DNA of 64,000 nt from Heterobilharzia americana (GCA_944470555.2 OX104130.1:76885160-76949159), one strand, 5' to 3'; counted from the first letter of the stretch, positions 45,289-57,636 are shown. The notes: generated from the letters alone by a model not told the origin. Numbers and translations: made by a program.

Positions 45289-48172
45289 TTACTAATACTA
45301 TTATTTGTCCCTCAGGTTCCTAGTGGAACATAGAGCTTCAGTAGCACATCTCCATTTCACTCTCGTCTCTGCAATCTTTTCAACCTGGCTCCACGACTGT
45401 CCTCAAGCTCTCATTTCTTCCTCACACGATTTCCTCCATGTCGACTTCACCTCGGACGCCCAACTCGTCTCTTCTCATCTGGCTTCCAGTCGAAGACTTG
45501 ACCTGGCTCGTGATGTCACCGAATGGTCTTCTCAGTACATGACCAATCCATCTCCACCTCCTTCTGCGTATATGTTGATCGACAGGTTATTGGTTGGTTC
45601 GTTGCCAGAGTTGTTTGTTGCTGATTCCTTCTGGCCATCTGAGCTTCAGTAATGAGCCAGCGTAGGCAGTTGTTGATGAATATCTGTAGTTTGTTGGAGA
45701 AGAATTTCGTAACGCGCCAAGTCCCTCAACCAAATAAAAGCACTGACTTGACTGGCATTAGTGTTGAAAATCTGGATGTTGTTCACGCTTTATGCTGAGT
45801 GCAGAAGATCTACACACTGGTTTCAGGCCAATGAACACCTGTCTTGATTTTAAGATTCCCGCTTTGACATCGTCTGTGCTGCCACCTGTAGTTGAAACGA
45901 TGCTCTCTAGATAGGTGAAAGAGTCTTCTTCCTTTTAGTTTCTCCTGTTGATAGTGACTGGAGCTTGTTGTTGGTGGTGGCGTTGATTGGGTATCATCAT
46001 CACCTCTGTCTTCTCTACATTCACTTGAAGTTCAGTCTTCGCTGCCCTATCTCTTCTCTCAACCTGTTAGTTTTCGCCTGTAAATATTCGAGTTTGCGCG
46101 ACACTGGACACAAGTCAACGGCGAAATCCAAATCTTCTAGTCTCTTCTCTTTGGTCCAGTTTATGCCTATTTTCTAGCTCCTCACGGTTTGCTGCATGAT
46201 ACAGTTGACCACAATCAGGAAGATCACTGGTGAGGATAGTAGGCTGCAACCTTGTCTCACTCTTGTCTTCACTTCAAAGGCGTCACCGAGCTTTCTATTG
46301 TGGATTACTTGGCATGTGGCGTCATCATATGGCTGTTGAATGACGTTGAAATAGACTGTCGGCACTCAGTAGAGTTGAAACAACTGCCTGCTAAATTACT
46401 TATCGGTTGACGCTGTCGAAGGCCCTTTTCAAAGTCGATGAAGTTGAGATAGAGAGTTGACTGCCATTCTATACTGCTTTCAATGATGATGCGTAGCGTT
46501 GCAATTTGATCCACACATGGTATGTTCTTCCTGAAGCTAACCAGCCTGTTCCGGTCATAGTCTTGAATCCAGTGCCTCCTTTAGCCTCTCCAGGATGATG
46601 CGGCTTAATATTTTGCTTAGCGTGGACAAAAGCATGATCCCATGCCAGTTCTTGCAAACACTGAGGTCGCCCTTCTTCGGCAGCTTGACAAGGTAGCCCT
46701 TCTTCCAGTCAATGAACAGGTACTTTTCCTTCCTTCCAGACCTTCTGCAATAGTGGTGTGGTGTGAGCATGTCCACCGTTGTCTCTGCGTCTGCTCTCAG
46801 TGCATCTGGCGGGATCCCATCTAGTCCTGCTGCTTTCCTGCATTCCAGTAGCTTTAAGACGCTCAAAACTTCGACTTTCATTGGAGGGTTTGTGTTGACT
46901 TGTAGTTCTGCGGCTGGGCTGCAGGTGGTGGTCGATTAAGGAGCTTTTCGAAGTGGTCAGCTCATTGTTTTCTTTGTTCCTCTTCTTTGGTAGTTAAATT
47001 TCCTTCATCGTTTTTATTGGTTTCATCTATGTTGATCTCTTCGATTTCAGATAGTATCCTGGTTATTTGATACAATGTTGTCAGGTCTCTGTCTCTCCTA
47101 CCAGCCTGCAACCTGTTCTGCTTCACTTGCCAATGTGTCGTAGAAGTGTCTTTTGTCTTTGCGTGCACTGTAATTCACTTTATTGTCCAGTATTTTATAC
47201 ATTGTACTCAGTTCCTCTTGTCGTTGAGCATCCTTGCACTGGTTCATCTTCTACTACACCGTCGCCATCCTCCTCTCCCTGCTCTATCAGCTTCCATGTA
47301 TCCATCGAGATCCATTCCTTATCTTCTTTCTTCTTCCTTCTTAATATGGTTATGCAGGTTTCTTTCCACATAGCTTTCAAAGAGTTGCAGTGTTCATCCA
47401 CACAGGTTTCTTCAGGGATCTTCCTCGATTTCTCCCATTTTGTCTTGATGGCTGACGTCAAGATTTCCTTTGTGGTTTCGTCCTTCAGTTTCCGAGTGTT
47501 GTACTTGAACTGCGGTCTATCACTAGCTTCCTTGAAGACTTCTAACTTGATTTTGAAGTTGTGTTCCTTGTACTAGATGGTGGTTTGAGCCTACATCCGC
47601 TCCCCTTCTTGATCTTGTGTCAAGGAAGCTGCTTCGCAACTTTCTTCACATTGAGATAAAGTCGATCTGATTTAAGTGTGTCTGGTGAAGTCAACTCTGC
47701 TTCACTTTGTGGAAATTCTTGTACCTGAACACAGTGCCCCCAATCGCCAAATCGTTTAATGTGCAGAATTCTTCAAACAGTCCTCCATTCTCGTTCATCA
47801 CTTCACCGAGTGCTTCTTGACCGGTGATGAATTCTCTTCGTGTGTTGTTCGCTCCCAGTTTGGCATTCATGTCGCTCATTAGAATGAGTTCTGATGTCGT
47901 CAACTGGGGTGGGGTCTTGTCCATCATCGAATGGACTTGTCCGTAGAATTCCTCCTTCTCTTTTTATACTTTATTTTTAGGTGCGTTGCGTAGCATTGTA
48001 TGATTGTGACTTTCCTTCCTTTTGAGTTGAATCTTGCTGTCATGATCCTTATCCTGAAGGAGACTGGTTCCCACTGTATGAGAGTGTTCGATGGCAGCCC
48101 TATGCACAACCTTCGCTCTTTACCCGGGATTATGACCGGCTAGTAACTAGTGAACTGGTTAACCAGGCGAGG
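45289..48172 (-). mobile_element. RTE-clade retrotransposon, long copy with internal 5' deletion
   Basis: Runs from the shared 5' end at 48172 (AACCTCGCCTGGTTAACCAG) to an A/T-rich tail at 45289-45305. The 5' leader and first part of the endonuclease are deleted: the equivalent of 22630-23050 in the other copy is missing, with the join near 48085-48120. Endonuclease remnants are at 47691-48109 (MSDMNAKLGANN, NENGGLFEEFC); linker at 47195-47461; reverse transcriptase at 46305-46881; C-terminal domain from 45310. It lies within arm B of the duplication and not in arm A. Plus-strand frames are shadows. Confidence 0.88.
45310..46881 (-). pseudogene. RTE reverse transcriptase and C-terminal domain, broken
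   Basis: Minus strand: AAGLDGIPPDALRADAET and LPKKGDLSVCKNWHGIMLL in 46555-46881; YLNFIDFEKGLRQRQP (motif A, then a frameshift) in 46305-46514; VIHNRKLGDAFEVKTRVRQG with SSPVIFLIV (motif B) in 46174-46365. Motif C reads FAVDL, where the first Asp is Val. The following C-terminal region has several frameshifts and no long frame. Confidence 0.85.
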
Positions 48173-48472
48173 TTAAGAACAAAACAATAGATGTCGAATT
48201 TAGTTTGTCCATGTCACTTTTATTTTGGTCACTGCATACAATGTGCTGTCACTGATAATACTGTCCAGGTTGGTTGGATGGTTAGACCTTTCTTTCTTCT
48301 GAGTGCATTAGGATTCAACATCGTGTGAAATGCATGAGCTATTCTTTTTCTTTCCTAGTTTTATAAACCTTGTTGAATAATTTTAGTGATTTCAATATCG
48401 ATTTCATGACTATGATAAATAGCATAAACCGTGATGGCCGACTAAATTTGTAAATTCTCTAGTTCTATAGGA
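48173..48472 (-). other. Possible 3' untranslated part of the adjacent PLE remnant
   Basis: On the minus strand this lies downstream of the PLE frame at 48473-48694. Short pieces (such as HEIDIEITKIIQQGL near 48380) could be its C-terminus. Not certain. Confidence 0.3.
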
Positions 48473-48790
48473 TTATTTAGAGGTTGTTCTATGTAACCTA
48501 CATGTTTTTTGGCGCAAATGACGATCGCACTGAATAATGTAATAAGTATCACAATCGACTCGGCCTAATTTATAGACATAATTTTCTGTGTACGTGAAAG
48601 TAATTTTATCTTTCAAGTGTACTAGAGCATTTCTGGGAGTAAAAGGCTTCAACTTGATGCTTTCTTTAGATTCTTCGGAGCTCTTCAGTTGCACCTTAAC
48701 AGAATCGCCAAACTACTGTGCTAATCCGAGAATCACCATTCGAGTTTTTTGCGTCCCTTTGATCATGTTTCTGAATCTTTTCCAAATATA
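48473..48790 (-). pseudogene. PLE GIY-YIG domain remnant (PLE family 4 or related)
   Basis: The minus-strand frame at 48473-48694 contains FTPRNALVHLKDKITFTYTE, then VYKLGRVDCDTYYI and QCDRHLRQK. The last parts align with the GIY-YIG core of PLEs (V-Y-K-x-x-C-x-D-C-x-x-Y-Y-I-G-Q-T), with the Gly and Thr lost. It lies in arm B only, next to the RTE 5' end. Confidence 0.6.
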
Positions 48791-50710
48791 CTTCATTTAT
48801 ACTACGTTGCTTGAATTTTTAGTAGAATGTGACAGTACAACTTTCATGTTTCTTCTTTTAAGAAGGGAAAGATCAAATGAATGAAAATGAATAAGGAAGC
48901 ATTTTGTGTCTTTAAAGCGTACACATATCATGTGGTGCATATTCTTTCTTGATTGAAACAACACGCAAACCTTGCTGCATCTACTCTTTGCTTAAGAATC
49001 CTTTTTTACAAGTTCATACAAGAATCAAGCACCTCATTAAAGCTCTTCACTGAAGACGGGTTTTTGCTGAACTACAGGTTTCTGGTTTTCTGAATCATTA
49101 CCACTTAACTTTAATTTTTCCCGTTTGCTTTACCAGTGCCGGAAGATTTTGTTATTCTGCTCCCTTATCCTTCAGTTTCCAAAGATGAATTAGGTGATCA
49201 TTCATGAAGTATAGACACCTATATGCTGTTGAAACCGTTAATAATATTTCTGAACTGAATGAACATAATCCTTTTTGTTGACACTGTTTGAAATCTAAGT
49301 ACGAATCCTGAACTTATATAGGCTAATGTTGGTGAATATACAGATTAGTTTCCTAACTGTTCGGTCTGAAATTACTCTCACATCCCATCAAACCCATAAG
49401 GTTTTTACTAACATCCTAGAAGGACTAATTCCAAACGAAAAAGAAGGATAAACTTACCACAACTTTCAAAGCAATACATAAAACCTGGGGTTATGAAAAT
49501 TATTCAGTAACCATGTCACAGTATTTAATTTGACCACCATGTGTTTAAGTGTCCAACAAATCATAGAAACATGACTGCCTGTTTTTCATTGCATCAACTA
49601 CCTAGCAAAACGTCCTACTTTTGAATGTAAGAGATTTGAAAGAAGTGAGAGAATCATTCAGTTAAACGCTAGTTGAACAAGCTAATATACCCTGAATAAG
49701 AGAACAACATCGTAAACTGGTATAACAAAGAATCTTTCGCCAAAGTAGCAAAAGTGTTTGTGATTGAACCAGCATGTTAAATTTCCCCAAATCTGGTATT
49801 TTTTGAAATAAGACCTGGCTAGAAGCTGAGTCTCACAGTTCACTTGGTAAAGCACCAGTCCGGTAACCCGTGAGATACTGTCTCAAATCCTGCAGCGGGC
49901 CAATTTTAGTCTCACTTTCAGACATCATACACCATAGTTGTATCTCATTTTCAGTATTTTTCATGGTTATAATCAGCTGAACCTCATGTTTACAAGCGGA
50001 AAAAGGGAGTACACAGAGGAATCAATGCTGATTCCTCTGTCAGTTAATTTTGTGGAAAAACCACGTCCCACACTATAACTTAGAGTTGAACTCTGCTTCA
50101 CAGAATAACTACGTTTTGTAGTTTATTTGACTGCAATCTATAATAGTGGGGATTATCATACCTAACTGATGAGGTAAGATCACGAATGTCAAACAACTAA
50201 CCATCTCTACACAGTCTTCTGAGTACAAGACTGGTGAAATGCGTTGACTTGATCTTGCTGATTCCATCACCAAACGGTATAATAAATACCTTGGAGTTGC
50301 ATAATTAACTTCAAAAACAGCCACCGTCTACTCGAAGCAATCTAATAATCTATTATTTTACCCTTTATATGCAGTAATTATGATTATCATCCAAGTGAAT
50401 ACTTTTCACGACGCCAGACACCTACTATAGTGAAAAGTTTAAAGGGTCATTTTCATAAGAAAATTATAAAGACGTTTGTCTTCTGTGAATAGACCTGCTT
50501 TCATAGTCATGCTTTGTAACAAACTACAGATATTCAGTTTCAAAACGGCAGTCATTAAAACAGAAGTTACAGAATGCATTTGATTGAAGTTTCAGTAAAT
50601 AAAAAATGGATATATAAGAAAATGTTGCATGAATGTTCTAATTTTCTCTGTTTCTGCTGTAGGCGAAATGCCCGCAGCTGCTTAATATTCATAAATCACT
50701 ACACAATAAA
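48791..50710. other. Arm B, diverged section with a tRNA-like trace
   Basis: 48850-48985 aligns loosely with 35120-35260. Otherwise no gene recognised. At 49838-49916 TTCACTTGGTAAAGCACC and CTCAAATCC sit at tRNA box A/B spacing, but the ends do not pair as an acceptor stem. It may be an old tRNA-derived SINE. Confidence 0.45.
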
Positions 50711-52419
50711 TACACTTGACCGCTAATATACAATTGTTCAAACCACATAGGAATAATACGATGAACGCATCAGCAACAATGATAAATAGGTTAGATATAT
50801 TAGCAGATCATAGAAAATATACTCATTATTAACCTAATAAGGCAGTGTACTTTCCTCATAGTAACTTTCAGGTTTCATTCCACTTCATGCCCACTATATC
50901 CTATGACCTAAATATATTCGCTATTCTTCAAGAAAATATTCATTTCACATTTAACGCACAGTCACCACTTGACTATTTCGCTGTCGGCTTCACTTCCATT
51001 CGAACGAATGAATTCAGTGTTTAGTTGAAACAGTAGTGACGATAGTGCCAAAGTAACATTTTACATCCAACAACCTAATATCATTCAGATAGCTTGCCAA
51101 CAGTTTACACTAATTATTCTTTTGGAGTAGAAACTATTAGTACATCAGTGAAATGACTGTAGTCAGTAATTATCTTCAGAACTGGATGTTGTTTCGAAAT
51201 CTGTCATTGGAAAAGGGGAGAGTAAGTTATTCGACACTACATACTTCGTGAAATCGGTGGAAGTTATGAGCGAAAAGACAGCAGCATACCGTATGTGTAA
51301 TGAAGGAGGTCTAAATCAGTCCATCTTTGTTGTTTGCAGGGCGTGTGCAAGCAGCGCTCAAAAGGAGCGTTGCTAACACGACTTCTTCCCTCCTTCTCAT
51401 TCACAATAGCGATACGGAATATGGTTGGTTAGAAGACTCGTTCGGCTGGGAGAGAGACTCAGTGAATCTGTAGATACACCAAACTCGGAAATTACCACTG
51501 AGATGTAGTAACAATATGTTATATGGGAAGAGGGTTGATGGTTTTCGATGACATTCTGAACGGATAGGAAACGAGTGAAGTAAGACTGTGATCTCTACAG
51601 TTTCGCGATATACGTGATCGGTGAATATTGTACAACGTGTTTGTGGAGTTTAGTGCGATGAACTATGGGATAATGTGTGTATTGAGGAGTCGAGTGGCAC
51701 AGTGTTGTTCACGGTGGGAGGCCAGAATAATACAGGCTGGTGATGACATATCTGTTTATGTAGACCACAAGCTGAGTGAATAATGATGAGGTATTCTTTG
51801 TTGCTTCTTCTTCTTCTTCTTCTTCTTCATCGTTCACAGTATGATGTCAGTATGTTCAACATCGTGGCTTCTTATGTCGGGAGGTTGTGCTAGACATGGA
51901 ATTCCACTGATGAAAATGTATTTTGTGTGCTCAATTTCACTATTCACGGGGATTATATCTTCCAGGTTATAGCGTCTGTTGACTGGGATGACATTATGAT
52001 TGTTATCATCAGTTTTCGACAAATCAGAAATGATACGTTTACGCTCAAGTTAGTCAGGTGAAAAGAGTTGTGTGATAAAATATTCAGCATTACTGAGAAT
52101 TGTTACAGATTGGTGAAATGAATTTTATTTGGAAGACTATGTTTAGAAATTCATGATGCTTGACAATGACAATGACAGTGAGAATCCATTGAAGGTAACC
52201 TATGACTTTTGACTTTGAAGTTGAAGAGGTTTTTTCTGATGTGACAGATATTGTGTCTCAAGACTTAGTAGAATATTGAGAAGTGGATTTTGCTTTAAAC
52301 TTCCTTATTGATAAATGGAGAGTGAATTATTATACATTTCGGACTTTATGAAATAGGTGGAAGTTATCAGCGATAAGATAGCAGAAGACGTTGTATGTAA
52401 TGAAACTCATCGGATTTTG
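50711..52419. repeat. Segmental duplication, arm B, block 2
   Basis: Partner of 36165-37870, near-identical. It carries the same hairpin (51350-51374), a (TTC)n tract one unit longer, and the same minus-strand frame (51834-52022). Confidence 0.92.
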
Positions 52420-53229
52420 TAAGGACCGGAATTTATTTCACCCTTGTTGTTGCTATTCATTGCCTGTGCAACAATACTTAAATAAGGAATTAATAATGAG
52501 GCTTTCCTTTACTTCATATCTCCAATAGCTGTAAGGGATAACTTTTTGGAATGTTTTTCTTAAACTAAAATTTTAGTTTCCTATTTTAGAAGTGAATTCC
52601 ACTTGAACTGCTTTTGACAAGCCAAAGGCTATAAGTACAAGATAAATCTATCTCTCTTCACCTTATTTTTGGTGTTTAATAAAGTAAAAAATATATAGGG
52701 AAATTATATTTATCATTTTCTACTTATTCAGGTGTAGATAAATGAGTTTAGAAGAGTAGAAAAATCTCTGCTTGAGAACAACAATCTAGAAAATTCAGGC
52801 AATTATTCTAAATAAATTCAAGTGACATTTAAGTCTGATGAATATTTGATTCTTACACTCAAGATACTATTGCCAAATACAAAATTCTAGTGTCACAAAC
52901 ATATACAACTTGAATATTCGCCTAGCAGTTAAACAAAATAAAGGTATAGCGTTACGTATACTATAGAGTCATAGATAAACAATTGGAATACTACATTTTC
53001 AACGCACATAAATACTGGTGAACTGTCGCAAACTGCTTATTAATACTTCAGACAACGAAACTCGCCTATTGATACGTTGTATGTAGAAAGAAAATTCAGA
53101 GAAACCTTTCATTTTTCAATGAAATCATAATAGTAAGTTTAATCAATCTGACTATTGCATGTTGTAATTAGTTATGCATATAATGGTTGTCTAAGAAGGG
53201 AAAATATGGAAAAGTTGTGATGAACAGTA
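52420..53229. other. AT-rich non-coding stretch
   Basis: No recognised gene or repeat. It begins exactly where similarity to arm A stops. Confidence 0.5.
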
Positions 53230-53490
53230 TCCTATAATCTGAATCTTTGTTCATCGAACCAACCAACACTCAACACATGTAATAGGAATGACGCAACACC
53301 TATACCAGAGGTACGGTAAATTTTGTTACCAATATAAACAACTCATATAAAGTGACGTAATTAGGATAAGCAAATGTGGTAAGTAGTGTGTGATTACATT
53401 GATATGATTATGAGCAATGATAATTTATGCTCTAAATGTCATCAAGTAAATAACACTATATCACTGTGTGTTATGTATCAAATAAACAGA
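53230..53490 (+). mobile_element. PLE family 3, 3' end fragment
   Basis: Aligns with 57425-57636: shared TCTTTGTTCATCGAA, AACACATGTAATAGGAA, ACGCAACACCTATACCAGAG, then the AATTTATGCTCTAAATG-like terminal part and ATCAAATAAACA. It includes the last codons and 3' untranslated part only. The plus-strand frame at 53386-53580 is not a gene. Confidence 0.7.
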
Positions 53491-53684
53491 CCTAATATGG
53501 AATTAAGTTCTATCACAGTGCCAAAGTTTTCCAACTATATTAATCTAATTTTCCGTTTGACAAGATATTTTTTCACTTAAACAACTATTACTTTTGAACT
53601 GGTTTAATTATCACATCACACTACCTCAAAGCTGAGTATGATCTATATCATCATATAATGAAACATCTACCTTGAGTTGTAAAC

Positions 53685-54778
53685 ATTATTATTATTATTA
53701 TTTGTCCCTTGGGCTTCAGTAGCACGTCTCCATTCCACTCTCTTCTCTGAAATCTTTTGAACCTGGTTCCACGACAACCCACAAGCTCTCATTTCCTCCT
53801 CATACGATCTCCTCCATGTCACCCTCATCACAGACGCCCAACTCGTCGCTTCCAGTCGAGGTTCAACTCGAGGGACTGGCCTGACGCGTGATGTCCCCAG
53901 TCGCCCTTATCGGTGTATGCCCAGTCGAATCCATCTCCACTTCCTTCCACGGCATATTTGTTGAGTGATAGGTTCTTGCTTTGTTAGTTCGTTCCCACAG
54001 TGAGTTCCTTGTTGCTTATTCTTATCATTCTGACCATCTGATCTTTAGTACTGAGCCAGCATAGGCAGTTGTTGATGAATGTTTGTAGTTTGTTGGAAAT
54101 GCTTTTCATAATGCGCCAAGCCTCTGAGCCATGCAGAAGCACTGATTTGACGTTGGTGCTGAAAATCCGGATCTTGTCCCACATGCTGAGTGCAGAAGAT
54201 CTCCACACTGGTTTCAGGCTAATGAATGCCTGTCTTGATTTTCCGATTCTGTCTCTGACATCCTCGTCCCTGCCGCCTGTAATTGAAATTTCCTTTAAGT
54301 TTCTCGAGTTGATGGCGATTAAAGCTTGTTGTCGTTGGTTGGGTATTATCATCACCTCTGTCTTCTCTACATTCACTTGAATGGTGTCCCATCTTCGCTG
54401 CCCTGCCTCATCTCTTCTGTCAACTTGTTAGTTTTCGCCTGTAGATGTTCGAGTTTGTGCAACAGTAGACACAAGTCATCCTTGGTGAAATCCAAATCTT
54501 CTAGGTTATTTTCCGTCGTCCAGCGTATCTCCCTCTTCTCGCTACCACTGTTTGCTGCATGATCCAGTCGACCATAATCAAGAATATCATGGGTGATAAT
54601 AGGTGGCAGCCTCGCTTTACTCCTGTCTCCACTTCGTTTCAGAGGCATCACTGAGCTGAGCTGTCCATTGTGAATAAGTTGGCTGGCATGTCGTGTCTTC
54701 ATAAAGTTGTTGAATGAGGTTGATAAATGTTTGTGGTATTCCGTAGTTTTGAGGCATCTGCCAAATTACTTCTCAGTC
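53685..54778 (-). mobile_element. RTE-clade retrotransposon, 3' third
   Basis: (ATT)n tail at 53685-53703. Minus-strand frames at 54373-54702 (motif C as FTKDDLCLLLH, with the same extra residue seen at 20.6 kb) and 53984-54376 (SVLLHGSEAWRIMKSISNK). The 18-20 bases holding the terminal GTTCC/GGAAC hairpin of other copies are deleted near 53711. 5'-truncated inside the reverse transcriptase at 54778. Plus-strand frames are shadows. Confidence 0.85.
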
Positions 54779-55170
54779 GTGTAAACGTTATGAACCTAGG
54801 TATTTAAGGCATGAAAAATGGTGAGAATGCATACGGGTAATGCAAAAGCCAATGAAATGGGAATCTAACAAGTTTCACAGATGTTAAACGGTGTCTTCTG
54901 ACCAGCTTGATGAGTGAAATCATTTCATCTCCTAACAAGCTTTTAGAGATTTGATTCACTTATGCTTCCGTTGTAATTTCAAAGGCGACATTCCTCATCA
55001 AGATTCTATTGCATTTGGTAAATAGAAATTATGTATTCCTTCTAATAGAACATTACGGGTCATAAAAAGTAGTTTTGCATAAAATATTTCTCAGAAGCTG
55101 TATAAAGGTGATAAAACTACAGATACACTAGTTTGACAGTTTCTTACGTTCAGTTTTACTCATATTTCAG

Positions 55171-55221
<51 letters not shown>

Positions 55222-56043
55222 AATACTTGGAGGTGGTACGGCTGACGCCTGAACATTTTATAAAAATCATCACTACATTATTTTTCACTTTTCAGGAACA
55301 CAGCCAAACTGTCTTAACGGAAACGTTTATGCATTCTCCTTATTAAGTACATACTTCTAATGAAAATGGAGTTATGCTAATTTTCAGTATTTTTTTTACC
55401 TCATTTGAAAAGATGGAGTAGTAGTTTTCTGTTTTTTTCTGAATATAAAAGTGTTCTTGGAAGTGGTATTATTAATGATGGTCTGGAGAAAATTAGACAA
55501 ATCCCTGAATAAATTATGTATTTCTTCAGATTCCTTGAAAAGTCTGCGAAGTCTAAAAAAATCTAAGAAATGTACTAAATCAGACCTTCGAGTAACTAAT
55601 GCTAGTTTTACTGAAGAAAATAACCTTGATGATTACTGAAAATATAATTCTCTTTTATTCAACTTAAAGTAATACGTCTTGTATCTGTAATAAACTGACT
55701 AGTTTCACTTCTGGAAGCTGTTGGATGCTCTAAAAGTAGCATGTCACCTCAAACCGTCCACTAGATCAATCGAGCTCTGTATACTTTTCACAACTACATC
55801 AATACAATATTCTTTCATTATTCTATACATTTTTTTCTGACTAGGTTAATTGACTTGATAAGTATAGTATTCGAATCACCTTCATACACAGCCATAACCA
55901 AAAACAGGAATAAAGATACAACAATATTTTTGATTTACAATTCTCTAAAGTATGTCCACTATTGTGAAATACTTTATTTTATGTCTTCTTATGTTTATAT
56001 AAGTGTAAAACTTGGGCACTGTGGTAGAATGTAATTCCATATT
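54779..56043. other. Non-coding stretch with (AT)n tract and a possible exon
   Basis: (AT)n microsatellite at 55171-55220. A candidate exon at 55528-55639 is listed separately. Nothing else recognised. Confidence 0.5.
55528..55639 (+). CDS. Candidate terminal exon of an unknown gene (tentative)
   Basis: TTATGTATTTCTTCAG gives an acceptor-like tract ending at 55527. The frame after it reads SLKSLRSLKKSKKCTKSDLR and ends NLDDY at a TGA (55637-55639). The wider frame is open from 55451. AATAAA occurs about 50 bases downstream (near 55689). Composition is protein-like, but I recognise no family and see no upstream exon. Confidence 0.22.
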
Positions 56044-56481
56044 AAATTTGTTTATTTGCTATAAAGCGCACAGTGATACAGTATTATTTACTTGATTACA
56101 TTTCGAGCATAAATTATTACTGCTCATAATCAATGTAATCACACTTCTTTCGATATCTAATTTTATAGTCCTGTCACCTGATCTCTCTTTGTTTTTTGAT
56201 TGGTGGTAAAGTTTTCCATATCTCTGGTATAGGTGTTGCGTCGTTCCTATTACATGTGTTGGGTGTGGATTCGATGAACAAAGATTCAGTAATTAATCTC
56301 TCTCTCCACCTAGCTATATTAGATTTAAGTACAGTGGTTTTGTCTCACCTTATTGTGTGGTTGTGTGTTAATGAATGTAATACAATGGCCGAGTGTTTTT
56401 CTAGATTATTGATCTTATTGGGGTCTGACGTTCTATGTTTAGCTAAATTCCTATGTTCTATTAATCTAACTGACCAATATC
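56044..56481 (-). repeat. Left inverted arm of PLE (copy of its 3' end)
   Basis: Reverse complement of 57231-57636 at high identity. Its plus-strand frame at 56196-56489 matches the minus-strand frame at 57223-57519; both are antisense shadows of the PLE C-terminus. Confidence 0.92.
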
Positions 56482-56486
56482 CCCTA

Positions 56487-57540
56487 TAGTAGCAGATATA
56501 TTTATGGATAGTTGGGAAGATATGGCTTTGAGAACATATAATCCGACACCTAAGATATTGTGGCGATATGTGGATGACACATTTACAGTGTTGAAATCGA
56601 AACATATCGACAGTTTCTTGACACACATAAACTCAGTAGTTAACGCAATCCAATTCACTTGCGAAGTAGAAAATGAACAGGGAGAATTACCTATGCTGGA
56701 TTGCACAATAAAACGAAGGATAGATGGTGGTTTAGATACTACCGTCTACAGAAAACTAACACATTTTAACAGGTATCTAGATTTCAAGTCATCTCATCCA
56801 GTGTCAGTTAAAGTGGGTTTAGTCAAATGTCTAAATAACAGAGCCGAGAAACTCACTAGTCATTGTAAGGACTTAAAAAAGGAATTGAAACACATTAAAG
56901 AAGCGTTAATAATTAATAATTATCCCCATCATTCTATTAAGAAATTCACACAAGCACATAAGAAGCAAAATAATAACACTAATACAAATACAAATAATAG
57001 TGACAACATAAGTAGAAAGGAAATCAACACCTCTATTGTGATATCATATAAGGAAGGAACATCAGAAACCATAAGTAGGATTCTCAACAAAGTTGGAATT
57101 AGGTTGGCATTTAAACCAACAAACTCACTTAGAGGCTGGCTTAAGGATCCGATAGAACTAATTAGGCAAAATAATATAATCTACCGCATTCCATGTAATG
57201 ACTGTGAGGTCAAATATATAGGTCAAACTAGCCGGTCGGTGTCAGTTAGATTAGCAGAACATAGGAATTTAGCTAAACATAGAACGTCAGACCCCAATAA
57301 GATCAATAATCTAGAAAAACACTCGGCCATTGTATTACATTCATTAACACACAACCACACAATAAGGTGAGACAAAACCACTGTACTTAAATCTAATATA
57401 GCTAGGTGGAGAGAGAGATTAATTACTGAATCTTTGTTCATCGAATCCACACCCAACACATGTAATAGGAACGACGCAACACCTATACCAGAGATATGGA
57501 AAACTTTACCACCAATCAAAAAACAAAGAGAGATCAGGTG
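56487..57540 (+). pseudogene. PLE reverse transcriptase C-part plus GIY-YIG endonuclease
   Basis: The longest open frame in the window (56504-57370, 288 codons). Before its first Met the frame encodes SPIVADIF, the end of motif B. Then motif C RYVDDTF, with both catalytic Asp present, and LPMLDCTIKRRIDG and VYRKLTH, typical of PLE palm and thumb. An N/K/T-rich linker follows (residues about 145-170), then GIY-YIG with IIYRIPCNDCEVKYIGQT and SVRLAEHR. A TGA at 57368-57370 cuts the frame; the diverged copy at 63.6 kb reads TGG (Trp) there, and the frame continues as DKTTVLKSNIARWRERL. The fingers and N-terminal domain are missing. Confidence 0.85.
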
Positions 57541-57636
57541 ACAGGACTATAAAATTAGATATCGAAAGATTGTGAACAATAATTTACGCTCGAAATGTAA
57601 TCAAATAAATAATACTGTATCAAATAAACAAATCTT
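57231..57636 (+). repeat. Right arm of PLE (native 3' end)
   Basis: C-terminal coding part and 3' untranslated end in native orientation, mirrored by 56044-56481. Confidence 0.92.

Larger units (their letters stand above)
56044..57636 (+). mobile_element. Penelope-like element with long inverted arms (PLE family 3)
   Basis: A plus-strand PLE truncated within reverse transcriptase motif B (start of retained ORF near 56486). Its 3' end, about 400 bp including the C-terminal coding part, is repeated in inverted form on the 5' side (56044-56481 against 57231-57636). Short indels separate the arms: 16 bases present at about 56056-56073 are missing on the right. Same family as the fragments at 53.2 and 63.6 kb. 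Confidence 0.85.

Noticed and set aside
47067..47576. 169-residue plus-strand frame, hydrophobic and tempting as a membrane protein
   Set aside because: Antisense of the RTE linker region; composition follows from the sense strand's K/E-rich coding.
49838..49916. tRNA gene
   Set aside because: A/B-box-like segments exist but no acceptor stem or clear cloverleaf; at best an old tRNA-derived repeat.
56196..56489. 97-residue plus-strand frame with a near-identical partner at 57223-57519
   Set aside because: Looks like a duplicated gene, but both are antisense shadows of the PLE C-terminus in the inverted arms.
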